The translations under genes were made by a program, and so were the position numbers. The notes beneath the pieces were generated by a model. That model saw nothing but the letters and a program-made list of their open reading frames with translations, made no database searches and was not told the DNA's origin. From positions 806,001 through 870,000 of the forward strand of contig CAWAJR010000006.1 of the NCBI GenBank assembly GCA_963782465.1: DNA of 64,000 nucleotides, read 5' to 3'. The stretch is from JAODBJ01 sp963782465 (GTDB lineage: Bacteria; Actinomycetota; Acidimicrobiia; IMCC26256; PALSA-610). This document shows positions 25,616-34,511 of this stretch, piece after piece; within the stretch, counting starts at the first letter, position 1, and every line of letters starts with the position of its first letter.

Positions 25616-28600
25616 GTGCCCGACCTCGACTTCACCTTCTGGAAGACGCCGGAACTCACCGGCGTCAACCGCCTCCCGATGACCAGCCCCCGCGACCGCG
25701 GCCGGGCGAGCATCTCGCTCGACGGCCGCTGGCGCTTCCACCTCGTCGTATCGCCGAACGACGTGCCGGCCGGCTTCGCCACGCCCGCCTTCGACGATCA
25801 CCAATGGCGCCTGGTCGACGTGCCCGGTTGCTTCACGATGCACGGCGACGATCGAGCGCGGCCGATCTACACCAACGTGCAGATGCCGTTCCGGCGGCTC
25901 CCGCCCGACGTCCCCGCCGACAATCCAACCGGCCTGTACCGCACCACGTTCGACGTGCCCCGCGGCTGGCATGGCCGGCGGGTCGTGCTGTCGATCGGCG
26001 CGGCCGAGAGCGTGCTCGCGCTCTGGTGCAACGGCACCTTCGTCGGGCTGGGCAAAGACTCGCGACTCGCGGCCGAGTTCGACGTGACGCGCCTGGTCGT
26101 GCCGGGCGAGAACGTGCTCGCGGCGATGGTGGTCCGCTGGTCGGACGCGAGCTATGTCGAAGATCAGGACCAGTGGTGGCACGCCGGCATCCACCGATCG
26201 GTCACCTGCTATTCGACCGAGCCGACCTACATCGCCGATGTACGGATCGACGCCGGGCTCACCGACGACCTCCGCACGGGGGCCCTTCGCGTTCGAACGA
26301 CGGTCGGCTTCGACCGCGGTCCCGAGCGCGGATGGACCGTCTCGGTTGCACTCGAAACCGCCGACGGGAAACGCGTGCTGCGGGAACCCATGGCCGGTGG
26401 CGTGCCATCGCGTGTCGGCCCGTACGCGTTCGCGGGCCATGTGAGCGACGTTTCGTGCGAGGTCGCCCGCGTGCGCGCGTGGTCGGCCGAACAACCGAAC
26501 CTCTACCGCGTCGTCGTCACGCTCCACGATCCGAACGGCGCCGAACGCGACCGTGCGACCTTCAACGCGGGGTTTCGGCGCGTCGAGACGCGCGGGCGTG
26601 AACTGTTGGTCAACGGGTCCCCGGTGTTGATCCGCGGTGTGAACCGTCACGACTTCGACGCCCGCACCGGCCGGGTCGTCAGCATCGATTCGATGCGGGC
26701 CGACATCGTGTTGATGAAGCAGTACGGCTTCAACGCGATCCGCACGTCGCACTCGCCCAACGACCCGGCGTTCTACGACCTGTGTGACGAATACGGCATG
26801 TACGTGGTCGACGAAGCGAACATCGAGAGCCACGCGTTCAACTTCAGCCTCTGCCACGATCCGCGCTACCTCGACGCGTGGGTCGAGCGTGGCTCGCGCA
26901 TGATGCAGCGCGACAAGAACCATCCGTGCGTGATCATGTGGTCGCTCGGCAACGAGTCGGGCTACGGCGAAGCGCACGAAGCGCTCGCCGGTTGGGCACG
27001 CGCCTACGACCCGGCGCGGCCGCTCCACTACGAGGGTGCGATCATGGGCGACTGGGCGCGCGAGCAACACGCGACCGATGTGCTGTGCCCGATGTACCCC
27101 GAGATCGCCGCGATCGTCGCGTGGGCCGACGACGATGCCGGGCCCGAGATGCCGTTGATCATGTGCGAGTACTCGCACACGATGGGCAACAGCAACGGGT
27201 GCCTCGCCGACTACTGGGACGCGATCGAGAACAACCCGGGCCTCCAGGGCGGGTTCATCTGGGAATGGTGGGACCACGGCCTCGAACAGACGCTCGACGA
27301 CGGCACCACTCGCTTCGCCTACGGCGGCGACTTCGGTGACGTGCCCAACGACGCCAACTTCTGCATCGACGGGCTGGTGCGCCCCGATCGGGTGCCCAAA
27401 CCCGCGCTCGAGGAGCACAAGTACCTGGCGTGCCCCGTCGACGTCGCGCTCGGTCGCGGCCGGCGGGTACACCTCACGAACAAGCAGTGGTTCTCCGACC
27501 TTTCGTGGCTCCGGGCGACCTGGGAGGTGATCATCGACGGCCGGCGCGTGCAGCACGGGAAGTTGCCGCTCCCGAAGCTCGCCCCGCAGGAAACGACGGG
27601 CGTCGACATCGTGGGCTTCGCCCGGCCGGGCCGCCGCACCAGCGCGGAGGCGTTCCTCACCGTGCGCTTCTTCACCGCTCGCGCGCTGCCGTGGGCGCCG
27701 GCAGGCTTCGAGATCGGCTGGCGCCAGTTGCCGCTCGGTGAACCCGCACCTGCCGTCGCGGCGCGACCGGTCACGCCCGGTCCCGGCGTCGACCTCCAAC
27801 GCGAGGGCGACGACGTCGTCATCGGCGCGGGCGCGCTGCAAGCCGTGCTCCACACGACGAGCGGCCGCTTCCGCGAGTTGCGGTACGAAGGTCACGAGTT
27901 GTTGCTCGACGCGCCGCAACTCTCGCTCTGGCGGGCACCGACCGACAACGACGGCATCAAGGCCCTCGGCGGCCAGGAACTGAAGCCGTACGGGCGGTGG
28001 CGGGAGTGGGGTCTCGACGATCTCACCTCGACGTGCATCGGTGCGACGGCGCGTCGCCGCGACGGCGCGGTCGTCGTGGTCGCGACACACGAGCTGCGCG
28101 GTACATCGGCCGACGCCGTCGTGCAGCACCGAACGCGGTGCACCATCGGCGCCGATGGGACGATGACGTTCGACGAAGACGTGCACATCCCGGCTGCGTT
28201 CACCGACCTCCCGCGCGTCGGCATCGTCTTCTCCCTACGTCCCGGCTTCGAAGAGCTGGCCTGGTACGGGCGTGGGCCGCACGAGAGTTATCCCGACCGC
28301 GCCCGCGGCGCGGCGATCGGAACCTGGACGAGCACCGTCACCGACCAGTACGTGCCCTACGTCGTGCCGCAGGAGCACGGCGGCCACACGGCCACCCGCT
28401 GGTTCACGGTCGCCGACGGCGCGGGCGTGGTCGCGCGCGTCGATGCGCCTGAACCGTTCCAGTTCTCGGCGTCGCATTTCGGCGCGGCCGATCTGTTCGC
28501 CGCGACGCACGATGTCGAACTGCTCGCACGCGCCGAAACCATCGTGCACGTCGACCACGCGCACCGCGGCCTCGGCACCCTGAGCTGCGGGCCCGACACG

Positions 28601-28666
28601 CTCCCCCGTTACCGGATCGGCCCCGGCCGCCACCGCTGGCAGTGGCGGCTGCACGTGCGTCGATAG
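25616..28666 (+). CDS. lacZ: GH2 beta-galactosidase
   Basis: A 1016-residue glycoside hydrolase family 2 enzyme with the LacZ domain set: jelly-roll sugar-binding domain, immunoglobulin-like domain, TIM barrel, then a second Ig-like domain and beta-galactosidase small-chain domain. The acid/base Glu447 lies in WSLGNESGYG and the nucleophile Glu518 in MCEYSHTMGNSNG. No signal peptide is seen, so it is cytoplasmic. GTG at 25616 is the start; the frame above runs antisense through the amidase. The last codons and the TAG stop lie inside hairpin family A copy 2. Confidence 0.93.
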   Translation: MPDLDFTFWKTPELTGVNRLPMTSPRDRGRASISLDGRWRFHLVVSPNDVPAGFATPAFDDHQWRLVDVPGCFTMHGDDRARPIYTNVQMPFRRLPPDVPADNPTGLYRTTFDVPRGWHGRRVVLSIGAAESVLALWCNGTFVGLGKDSRLAAEFDVTRLVVPGENVLAAMVVRWSDASYVEDQDQWWHAGIHRSVTCYSTEPTYIADVRIDAGLTDDLRTGALRVRTTVGFDRGPERGWTVSVALETADGKRVLREPMAGGVPSRVGPYAFAGHVSDVSCEVARVRAWSAEQPNLYRVVVTLHDPNGAERDRATFNAGFRRVETRGRELLVNGSPVLIRGVNRHDFDARTGRVVSIDSMRADIVLMKQYGFNAIRTSHSPNDPAFYDLCDEYGMYVVDEANIESHAFNFSLCHDPRYLDAWVERGSRMMQRDKNHPCVIMWSLGNESGYGEAHEALAGWARAYDPARPLHYEGAIMGDWAREQHATDVLCPMYPEIAAIVAWADDDAGPEMPLIMCEYSHTMGNSNGCLADYWDAIENNPGLQGGFIWEWWDHGLEQTLDDGTTRFAYGGDFGDVPNDANFCIDGLVRPDRVPKPALEEHKYLACPVDVALGRGRRVHLTNKQWFSDLSWLRATWEVIIDGRRVQHGKLPLPKLAPQETTGVDIVGFARPGRRTSAEAFLTVRFFTARALPWAPAGFEIGWRQLPLGEPAPAVAARPVTPGPGVDLQREGDDVVIGAGALQAVLHTTSGRFRELRYEGHELLLDAPQLSLWRAPTDNDGIKALGGQELKPYGRWREWGLDDLTSTCIGATARRRDGAVVVVATHELRGTSADAVVQHRTRCTIGADGTMTFDEDVHIPAAFTDLPRVGIVFSLRPGFEELAWYGRGPHESYPDRARGAAIGTWTSTVTDQYVPYVVPQEHGGHTATRWFTVADGAGVVARVDAPEPFQFSASHFGAADLFAATHDVELLARAETIVHVDHAHRGLGTLSCGPDTLPRYRIGPGRHRWQWRLHVRR

Positions 28667-28693
28667 CTATCGCATAGCGATAGCTATCGACGC
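28657..28693. terminator. Hairpin family A, copy 2
   Basis: Identical to the 37-mer at 9842-9878. Both convergent genes end inside it: each reads CGT CGA TAG from its own arm, so the symmetric element supplies a stop codon to both. It probably acts as a bidirectional terminator. Confidence 0.75.
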
Positions 28694-30153
28694 ATGCGTT
28701 CGGCTCGCAACGCGGAACGGCGGAGCTTGCCGGCGTCGTCGCGCAGCGGTGCGTCGACGAACTCGAACGAACGCGGCATCTTGTACCGCACGAGCCGTTC
28801 GCCGAGGAACTCGCGCAACTCGTCGAGATCGATGGCCTTCCCGTCGTCGGTCTGGACGATCGCGTGCACACGATTGCCGAGGTCTTCGTCGGGCAGACCG
28901 ATCACCGCCGACGATCGCACCCGCGGGTGCTCGTCGAGGGCCGACTCCACCTCGGCCGGGTACACGTTCGAACCGCCCACGAGCACCATGTCGCTCTGGC
29001 GGTCGGTGAGGTAGAGGAAACCGTCGGCGTCCATCGACCCCATGTCGCCGAGCGATTCCCAACCGTCGCCCAGCTCGCGGGCCTCGGCGCCGACGTAGGT
29101 GTAGGTCTTGGTCGACGGGTCGTTCGGGCGCATGTAGACCTCACCGACATCGCCCGGCGGCAAGTCTTCCCCGCCCGGGCCGACGATCTTCATCTGGCCC
29201 GAGATCGGCCGCCCGACCGAACCACGATGCTCGAGCCACTGCCCGCCGGTGATGACGGTCGCGGCCTGGCCTTCGGTGCCGCCGTACAGCTCGTAGATCT
29301 TCTCCGCGCCGAGCCAGTCGATCCATGCCTGCTTCAACCAGAGCGGGCACGGCGCGCTCAGGTGCCACACCACTTGCAACGCCGAGACGTCGTAGCGCTC
29401 ACGGACCTCGGTTGGCAGGCGCCAGATGCGCTGCATCATCGTCGGCACCAGGTAGAGCGACTCGGGGCGGTACTGCTCGATGAGCGCGAGCGTGTGCTCC
29501 GCGTCGAACCGCCCACCGAGCACGACGTGGTTGCCGGCGAGCAGCGCGGTCGTCGCCCAGACGAACGGGCCGTTGTGGTAGAGCGGGCCGGGCATCAGGT
29601 GCGTGCCGTTGCGGCGGATCATCAGGAGCGGGTGCGCGTCGGGGTCGATGAGGCCCGGCGCGTTCGCGAGGATCAACTTCGGCCGTCCCGTCGAACCGCC
29701 GGAGGTCATCGCCTTCCACGGGTTCGACACCGCGTCGGGCAACGGGGCCGCCGACAACTCGGGGCTCGGCTCCCAACCGGACGGCAGGCATTGGTGGCCT
29801 TCGTGCTCCGCCGGGTCGGCGCCGACGATCACCTTCGGTTGCGCGAGTTCGACGATGGCGTCGAGTTCGCGCTTCGGCAGACGCGACGAAACCGGTTGGG
29901 GTGTCGCCCCGAGCTTCCAGGCCGCGGCCACCGCGACCAGGAACTCGACGGAGTTGGGCAAGGCGATCGTGACGACATCACCTCGGCCGACGCCGAGGTC
30001 GGCGAACGCGCGTGCGGTGCGGTTCGCGAGCTGCTCGAACTCGAACCGGGTGACGCTCCGGCGCTCGTCGGTCACCGCGAGATGCCCCGGATCGGCAGCG
30101 GCGTCGTCGGAGAGCCGCTTCGCGTACGACACCATGGGCATGCCGGCCATCAT
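28684..30153 (-). CDS. AMP-forming acyl-CoA synthetase
   Basis: A 489-residue ANL-superfamily ligase that activates a carboxylic acid as acyl-AMP and transfers it to coenzyme A. The P-loop MTSGGSTGRPK, YELYGGTEGQ, LGDMGSMDADGFLYLTDR and the hinge/C-domain VGGSNVYPAEVES are all present. The usual catalytic lysine region ends differently: GKLRRSALR replaces the common G-K-x-x-K/R. The acid substrate is unknown, but the adjacent SDR, P450 and hydratase genes suggest lipid or sterol side chains. The start may be any of three clustered ATGs (30153, 30141, 30135). Confidence 0.88.
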   Translation of the reverse strand: MMAGMPMVSYAKRLSDDAAADPGHLAVTDERRSVTRFEFEQLANRTARAFADLGVGRGDVVTIALPNSVEFLVAVAAAWKLGATPQPVSSRLPKRELDAIVELAQPKVIVGADPAEHEGHQCLPSGWEPSPELSAAPLPDAVSNPWKAMTSGGSTGRPKLILANAPGLIDPDAHPLLMIRRNGTHLMPGPLYHNGPFVWATTALLAGNHVVLGGRFDAEHTLALIEQYRPESLYLVPTMMQRIWRLPTEVRERYDVSALQVVWHLSAPCPLWLKQAWIDWLGAEKIYELYGGTEGQAATVITGGQWLEHRGSVGRPISGQMKIVGPGGEDLPPGDVGEVYMRPNDPSTKTYTYVGAEARELGDGWESLGDMGSMDADGFLYLTDRQSDMVLVGGSNVYPAEVESALDEHPRVRSSAVIGLPDEDLGNRVHAIVQTDDGKAIDLDELREFLGERLVRYKMPRSFEFVDAPLRDDAGKLRRSALRAERMRR

Positions 30154-30183
30154 GCCGCGGCGGGATCGGTAGCGTCTCGGCTC

Positions 30184-30945
30184 ATGGACATCAACGGAGC
30201 AAGCGCAATCGTCACCGGCGGCGCATCGGGGATCGGCGAGGCGACGGCCCGGCGGCTCGCCGAGGCGGGCGCCCGGGTCGTCATCCTCGACCTCAACGAG
30301 GAACGGGGCGAGGAGGTGGCATCGGAGATCGGTGGCGGCTTCGTGAAGGCGAACGTCACCGACGAGGAACAGGTACGCGCGGGCACCGAGGCCGCGGCGG
30401 CGATGGCGCCGCTACGAGCGTGCGTGCACTGCGCGGGTATCGGCTGGGCGGAACGCACGATCAACCGCACCGGCGTTCCACACACGCTCGAGTCGTTCCG
30501 CCAGATCGTCGACGTGAACCTGGTGGGCACCTTCAACGTGCTGCGTCTCGTCGCGTCCGCGATGAACGTGAACGAGCCGCTCGAGTTCGGCGAGCGAGGC
30601 GTGATCGTGAACACGGCATCGGTCGCCGCGTTCGACGGCCAGATCGGCCAGGCCGCCTACGCCGCATCGAAAGGCGGTGTCGTCTCGCTCACGCTGACCG
30701 CGGCCCGCGATCTTTCCGCGGCCGGGATCCGCGTGTGCACGATCGCGCCGGGCCTGGTCGACACGCCGCTGCTCGGGTCGTTGCCCGACGAGGCCCGCGC
30801 CCAGCTCGCACAGAGCGTGCTGTTCCCGAAACGGCTCGGCCGCCCGGGCGACTACGCCTCGCTGGCCCTCGAACTGGTCAGCAACGGCTACCTGAACGGC
30901 GAAACGATCCGGATGGACGCCGGCATCCGCATGCCGCCCAAGTAA
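30184..30945 (+). CDS. SDR, 3-hydroxyacyl-CoA dehydrogenase type 2-like
   Basis: 253 residues. TGGASGIG at 11-18, HCAG (82-85) in place of NNAG, and Ser146-Tyr159-Lys163. The long segment VNLVGTFNVLRL, ERGVIVNTASVAAFDGQIGQ and LLGSLPDEARAQL match the human HSD17B10-like branch that oxidises short branched 3-hydroxyacyl-CoA and steroids. It is divergent from the acyl-CoA synthetase by 30 nt, so the two likely share a control region and pathway. Confidence 0.88.
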   Translation: MDINGASAIVTGGASGIGEATARRLAEAGARVVILDLNEERGEEVASEIGGGFVKANVTDEEQVRAGTEAAAAMAPLRACVHCAGIGWAERTINRTGVPHTLESFRQIVDVNLVGTFNVLRLVASAMNVNEPLEFGERGVIVNTASVAAFDGQIGQAAYAASKGGVVSLTLTAARDLSAAGIRVCTIAPGLVDTPLLGSLPDEARAQLAQSVLFPKRLGRPGDYASLALELVSNGYLNGETIRMDAGIRMPPK

Positions 30946-30955
30946 GGCGCGGGAG

Positions 30956-31075
30956 CTACGCGCTGCGGCGGAGAACCTCGACCCGGCGTTCCTCGAGCAC
31001 TTCGGTGAGGTCGAAGGCCAGCTCACGGGTCTGGTCATAGGAGGCCAGGTAGTCGAGGAACCGCTGCACGCTCAT
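30956..31075 (-). CDS. Small helical protein, 39 aa
   Basis: Reads MSVQRFLDYLASYDQTRELA then FDLTEVLEERRVEVLRRSA. Amphipathic helices and the acidic/basic balance look protein-like, and the frame is bounded by the SDR gene on one side and the P450 promoter region on the other. The in-frame extension to 31285 is compositionally poor. No family is recognised and no strong ribosome-binding site is visible, so the call is tentative. Confidence 0.4.
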   Translation of the reverse strand: MSVQRFLDYLASYDQTRELAFDLTEVLEERRVEVLRRSA

Positions 31076-31216
31076 GGGGTGAACCTTCCCGTCGGGGACC
31101 GGCCGGGCTCGTCCCGGCTCCGCCGGAGCGGATGTTCGGCAGTATCCGTTGGTGCAACCCGAAGCGGGCGGGAGTTCGTTCCCGATTCGGGCATGCCATT
31201 CATCGAACATGAGAAA

Positions 31217-31231
31217 CTGACGACCCGTCAG
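31217..31231. promoter_or_regulatory. Candidate operator upstream of the P450 gene
   Basis: CTGACG-ACC-CGTCAG is a perfect 6-bp dyad with a 3-nt spacer, 25 nt before the P450 start. It fits a TetR- or GntR-type site; no regulator is adjacent. Confidence 0.35.
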
Positions 31232-31256
31232 GTCCGCGATCATCCCGGAGCGAGGC

Positions 31257-32459
31257 GTGCCGAACCATCCGACGAACCCCGACATCGACCTGCTCGACGG
31301 GCGGTTCTACATCGACAACCCGCACGAGAAGTATTCCTGGATGCGGGAGCACGCGCCGGTCTATTTCGACGAGAAGAACCGCGTTTGGGGGCTGGCGAGC
31401 TACGCCGCGGTACTGAACGCCTCGAAGGACCCGGCGACGTTCTCGAACGCGGGCGGGATCCGCCCCGACACCGGACCGCTCCCGATGATGATCGACATGG
31501 ACGACCCCGCCCACCTGAAGCGGCGCAAGCTCGTCAACCGGGGGTTCACACCGCGGCGGGTACGCGACATGGAACCGCACATCCACGCCGTCTGCGACGA
31601 GATCATCGACGCGGTGTGCGAGCGCGGCGAGTGCGACTTCGTGGGCGACATCGCCGCGCAACTCCCGATGATCGTGATCGGCGACTTGCTCGGCGTCGAA
31701 CCTGCAGATCGGGGCGATCTCCTGCGCTGGTCCGACGACATGGTCAGCGCGCAGAGTGGCAGCGCGACCGAGGAGCACGTCATCCGCGCCGCGACCGCGT
31801 TCACGGAGTACACCGAATACCAGGATCGGGTCATCAACGAACGCCGCCGGGAGCCCACTGACGACCTGGTGAGCGTGCTCGTGCACGCCGAGGTCGACGG
31901 CGACCGTCTCGAGCATGACGACCTGGTCCACGAGTCGCTCCTCATCCTCGTCGGCGGTGACGAGACGACCCGCCACGTGATCAGCGGTGGGATGGAACAG
32001 CTGCTCCTCAACCCCGACCAGAAGCGAGTCCTCGTCGACGACATGACCAAGCTCCCGGCCGCGATCGAAGAGATGCTGCGCTGGGTGACACCGATCAAGA
32101 ACATGTGCCGTACACCGACCCACGACACCGAGTTCATGGGTGAGCAGATCCAGGCGGGCGAGAAGTGCATGCTCCTCTACGAGTCGGCCAACCGCGACGA
32201 GACCAAGTTCGCCGACCCGTTCCGTTTCGACGTCGAGCGGCATCCCAATGAGCACGTCGCGTTCGGGTTCGGTGCGCACTTCTGCCTCGGCAACAGCCTC
32301 GCCCGCCTCGAACTGCGGGTGATGATGGAACGGCTGCTCACCCGGCTCCCCGACCTGGAACTCGCCGCCGACCCCGCCGACCTGCCGCGCCGGCGGGCGA
32401 ACTTCATCTCCGGCCTCGAATCGATGCCCGTGCGCTTCTCACCCCGGGCTCGGTTGTGA
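31257..32459 (+). CDS. Cytochrome P450
   Basis: A 400-residue soluble bacterial P450 monooxygenase. The heme-ligand motif FGFGAHFCLGN places the thiolate at Cys343. The I-helix GGDETTRH carries the acid/alcohol pair for O2 activation, and the K-helix E-x-x-R is in EEMLR. GTG at 31257 follows GGAGCGAGG. Actinobacterial relatives hydroxylate steroids, terpenes or alkyl chains; the substrate is not visible. No ferredoxin or reductase gene is adjacent, so electrons must come from elsewhere. Confidence 0.92.
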   Translation: MPNHPTNPDIDLLDGRFYIDNPHEKYSWMREHAPVYFDEKNRVWGLASYAAVLNASKDPATFSNAGGIRPDTGPLPMMIDMDDPAHLKRRKLVNRGFTPRRVRDMEPHIHAVCDEIIDAVCERGECDFVGDIAAQLPMIVIGDLLGVEPADRGDLLRWSDDMVSAQSGSATEEHVIRAATAFTEYTEYQDRVINERRREPTDDLVSVLVHAEVDGDRLEHDDLVHESLLILVGGDETTRHVISGGMEQLLLNPDQKRVLVDDMTKLPAAIEEMLRWVTPIKNMCRTPTHDTEFMGEQIQAGEKCMLLYESANRDETKFADPFRFDVERHPNEHVAFGFGAHFCLGNSLARLELRVMMERLLTRLPDLELAADPADLPRRRANFISGLESMPVRFSPRARL

Positions 32460-32496
32460 GGGTTACAGGCCCGTACGGTCGCACAAGGCTCACAAC
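32453..32496. terminator. Hairpin family C, copy 1
   Basis: GTTGTGAG and CTCACAAC frame an imperfect inner stem with the loop region CCCGTACGGTC. It overlaps the P450 stop and recurs in better form at 41851-41900. Confidence 0.55.
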
Positions 32497-32510
32497 ACAG
32501 GAGCGGGTGG

Positions 32511-32960
32511 ATGAGTGACGTGGAAGCGAACCGGGAACTGGTTGAACGGTTGTGGACGACGCTGTACCGGCGCGACTTCGACGGCGTCGGCGCGCTGTTC
32601 GCCGACGACGGCGAGTACACCGACATGCCGACGCCGGCCGAAGACGTCGCCCGCGGCCCCGCCCAGATCGCGGCGCGACTGCGGCTCGGGCTCGAACCGC
32701 TCGCGGCGATCTCCCATGAGGTTCGCGTGCTCATCGCCGAAGGCGACACGGTCGTGACCGAACACGTCGAGACCTGGGATTGGCCGAGCGGCGAGCACGC
32801 CGAGCTGCCCTTCGTGTCGGTACACGAGGTGCGCGACGGCAAACTCGTTCGGTGGTGGGACTACTGGGACCTCGCAACGCTGATGAACAACGCACCCGCG
32901 TGGTGGGTGGAGCACATCATGAACGAGTCGGCCCGGGTCGGCTTGCGCGAGGCCGACTGA
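32511..32960 (+). CDS. SnoaL/limonene-epoxide-hydrolase-fold protein
   Basis: 149 residues of the NTF2-like cone fold: N-terminal helices (NRELVERLWTTLYRRDFDGV), then FADDGEYTDMPTPAEDVARG, HEVRVLIAEGDTVVTEHVE and DGKLVRWWDYWD. The closing strand and the aspartates lining the pocket suit an epoxide hydrolase or polyketide-cyclase-like isomerase. It lies just after the P450 and could process its product, though a hairpin separates the two transcripts. Confidence 0.82.
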   Translation: MSDVEANRELVERLWTTLYRRDFDGVGALFADDGEYTDMPTPAEDVARGPAQIAARLRLGLEPLAAISHEVRVLIAEGDTVVTEHVETWDWPSGEHAELPFVSVHEVRDGKLVRWWDYWDLATLMNNAPAWWVEHIMNESARVGLREAD

Positions 32961-33027
32961 TCGAGCGTTTGCGTTTCGTCCCCCATAGGGTAGGTCGCGC
33001 CGTGGCGAGCACCCCCGAGGAGTAGGA

Positions 33028-33408
33028 ATGCCCGACAACAGTGCGACCTTGCACGAGCCGAACCTGCCGGCCGATGTGATCGATCGTCACCGCGCCATCG
33101 CGTCGTTGATGGAAGAACTCGAAGCCGTCGACTGGTACGACCAGCGCGTGCACGCAACCACCGACGATGCGCTGAGAGCGATCCTCGCGCACAACCGCGA
33201 CGAGGAAAAAGAGCACGCCATGATGGTGCTCGAATGGCTGCGGCGCAACGATGCAGTGCTCGACGGGCACATGCGGACGTACCTTTTCACGGAAGCTCCG
33301 GTCACCGAGGTGGAAGCGATCGCCGAGGCAGGCGACGACGGCGGCGACCGCGGCGAGACCACAGGGCCCGGCGGAGTCGGGATCGGCAGCCTGCGCGAGG
33401 AGTCTTGA
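33028..33408 (+). CDS. Encapsulated ferritin (EncFtn)
   Basis: A 126-residue cargo ferroxidase. The two-helix core shows MEELEAVDWYDQRVHATTDD and HNRDEEKEHAMMVLEWLRR, with the Glu and E-x-x-H iron ligands that complete a diiron site only across a dimer. The flexible glycine-rich tail ends GVGIGSLREES, matching the encapsulin targeting peptide (G-S-L-R/K), so it should be packed inside the shell encoded 2 nt downstream. Together they store iron as mineral. GAGGAGTAGGA precedes the ATG. Confidence 0.92.
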   Translation: MPDNSATLHEPNLPADVIDRHRAIASLMEELEAVDWYDQRVHATTDDALRAILAHNRDEEKEHAMMVLEWLRRNDAVLDGHMRTYLFTEAPVTEVEAIAEAGDDGGDRGETTGPGGVGIGSLREES

Positions 33409-33410
33409 CG

Positions 33411-34215
33411 ATGGACCATCTGCACCGCGAACTCGCACCGGTCTCGTCCGAAGCCTGGTCGGAGATCGAATCCGAGGCGTCGCGCACGCTGCGTCATTTC
33501 CTGACTGCGCGCAAGATCGTCGACTTTGCCGGGCCGAAGGGTTGGGAACACTCGGCCGAACCGACCGGCCGTGCCGACTCGGTCAAGACGCCCACGGGCG
33601 ATGTCGAGGCCCATGTTCGGCGGGTGCAACCGCTCGTCGAGTTACGCGCACCCTTCACGCTGCCGCGGGCCGAGCTCGCCGCGATCGAGCGCGGTGCACG
33701 CGACGCCGACCTCGACCCGGTACGCGACGCGGCGCGTGAACTCGCGATCACCGAAGACGGCGCCGTCTTCGAGGGGTACGCCGCCGGCAGCATCGCCGGG
33801 ATCGGTGAATGCTCGCCGTACGACGCAATCCCGATCACCAAGAACTACAGCGACTACCCCAGCCTGGTTGCCCGGGCGATCGCGCTCCTCGAAGGGAACG
33901 GGGTCGGTGGGCCGTACGCGCTCGCCCTCGGGCCCCGCTGCTACACGGGCGTCATCGAGACGACCGAGCACGGCGGGTACCCGCTGCTGCAGCACCTGCG
34001 GCTCATCCTCGACGGGCCCGCGCTCTGGCCCCGCAGTCGACGGCGCAATCGTGCTCAGTACGCGCGGTGGCGACTTCGAATTGGTCGTCGGTCAGGACGT
34101 GTCGATCGGCTACCTGTCGCACGACGCGACCAAGGTGTCGCTGTACCTGGAAGAGAGCATTACGTTCAGAGTGCTTTCCCCCGAAGCCGCAGTCCCGCTG
34201 CGGTACGTGAAGTAA
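33411..34215 (+). CDS. Family 1 encapsulin shell protein, frameshifted
   Basis: The HK97-fold nanocompartment shell. The first frame runs from MDHLHRELAPVSSEAW through VKTPTGDVEAHVRRVQPLVE and FEGYAAGSIAGIGECSPYDA to LRLILDGPALW. Near 34027-34036 the reading must shift to continue as VDGAIVLSTRGGDFELVVGQ and end SPEAAVPLRYVK, as in Mtb Cfp29. The junction TGGCCCCGCAGTCGAC lacks two bases (or has one extra) relative to the expected W-A-P-A-V-D. Unrepaired, the first frame reads on into the DUF2630 gene. It is translationally linked to EncFtn (2-nt gap). Confidence 0.85.
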
Positions 34216-34223
34216 GGGCCGCC

Positions 34224-34469
34224 ATGGCAAACGATCGCGATCTTCTCGACCAGATCGGCACGCTCGTAGAGGAAGAAGAACGTCTCCTCGAACAGCGGTC
34301 GGGGCACACGTTGGACCCGTCCGGCCACGCGCGCCTGCAGGAGGTGGAGTCCAGGCTCGACCAATGCTGGGACCTCCTGCGCCAGCGGCGCGCCCGCGAG
34401 GAGTTCGGCCTCAACCCCGACGAGGTGCAAGCGCGTTCGGTCGACGTCGTCGAGAACTACGAGCAGTAG
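34224..34469 (+). CDS. DUF2630 family protein
   Basis: An 81-residue helical protein beginning MANDRDLLDQIGTLVEEEER and containing RLQEVESRLDQCWDLLRQRR, then EEFGLNPDEVQARSV and ending ENYEQ. This is the actinobacterial DUF2630 pattern, a coiled-coil family of unknown role. It starts 8 nt after the encapsulin stop and so may be a third member of the compartment operon. Confidence 0.88.
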   Translation: MANDRDLLDQIGTLVEEEERLLEQRSGHTLDPSGHARLQEVESRLDQCWDLLRQRRAREEFGLNPDEVQARSVDVVENYEQ

Positions 34470-34511
34470 CCGAACGACCGGCGCGCGGGGCTGACGCACA
34501 CTGGCGCGCGG

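Noticed and set aside
25562..28186. An 874-codon minus-strand frame under the beta-galactosidase
   Set aside because: Antisense shadow; the sense strand has complete GH2 catalytic motifs.
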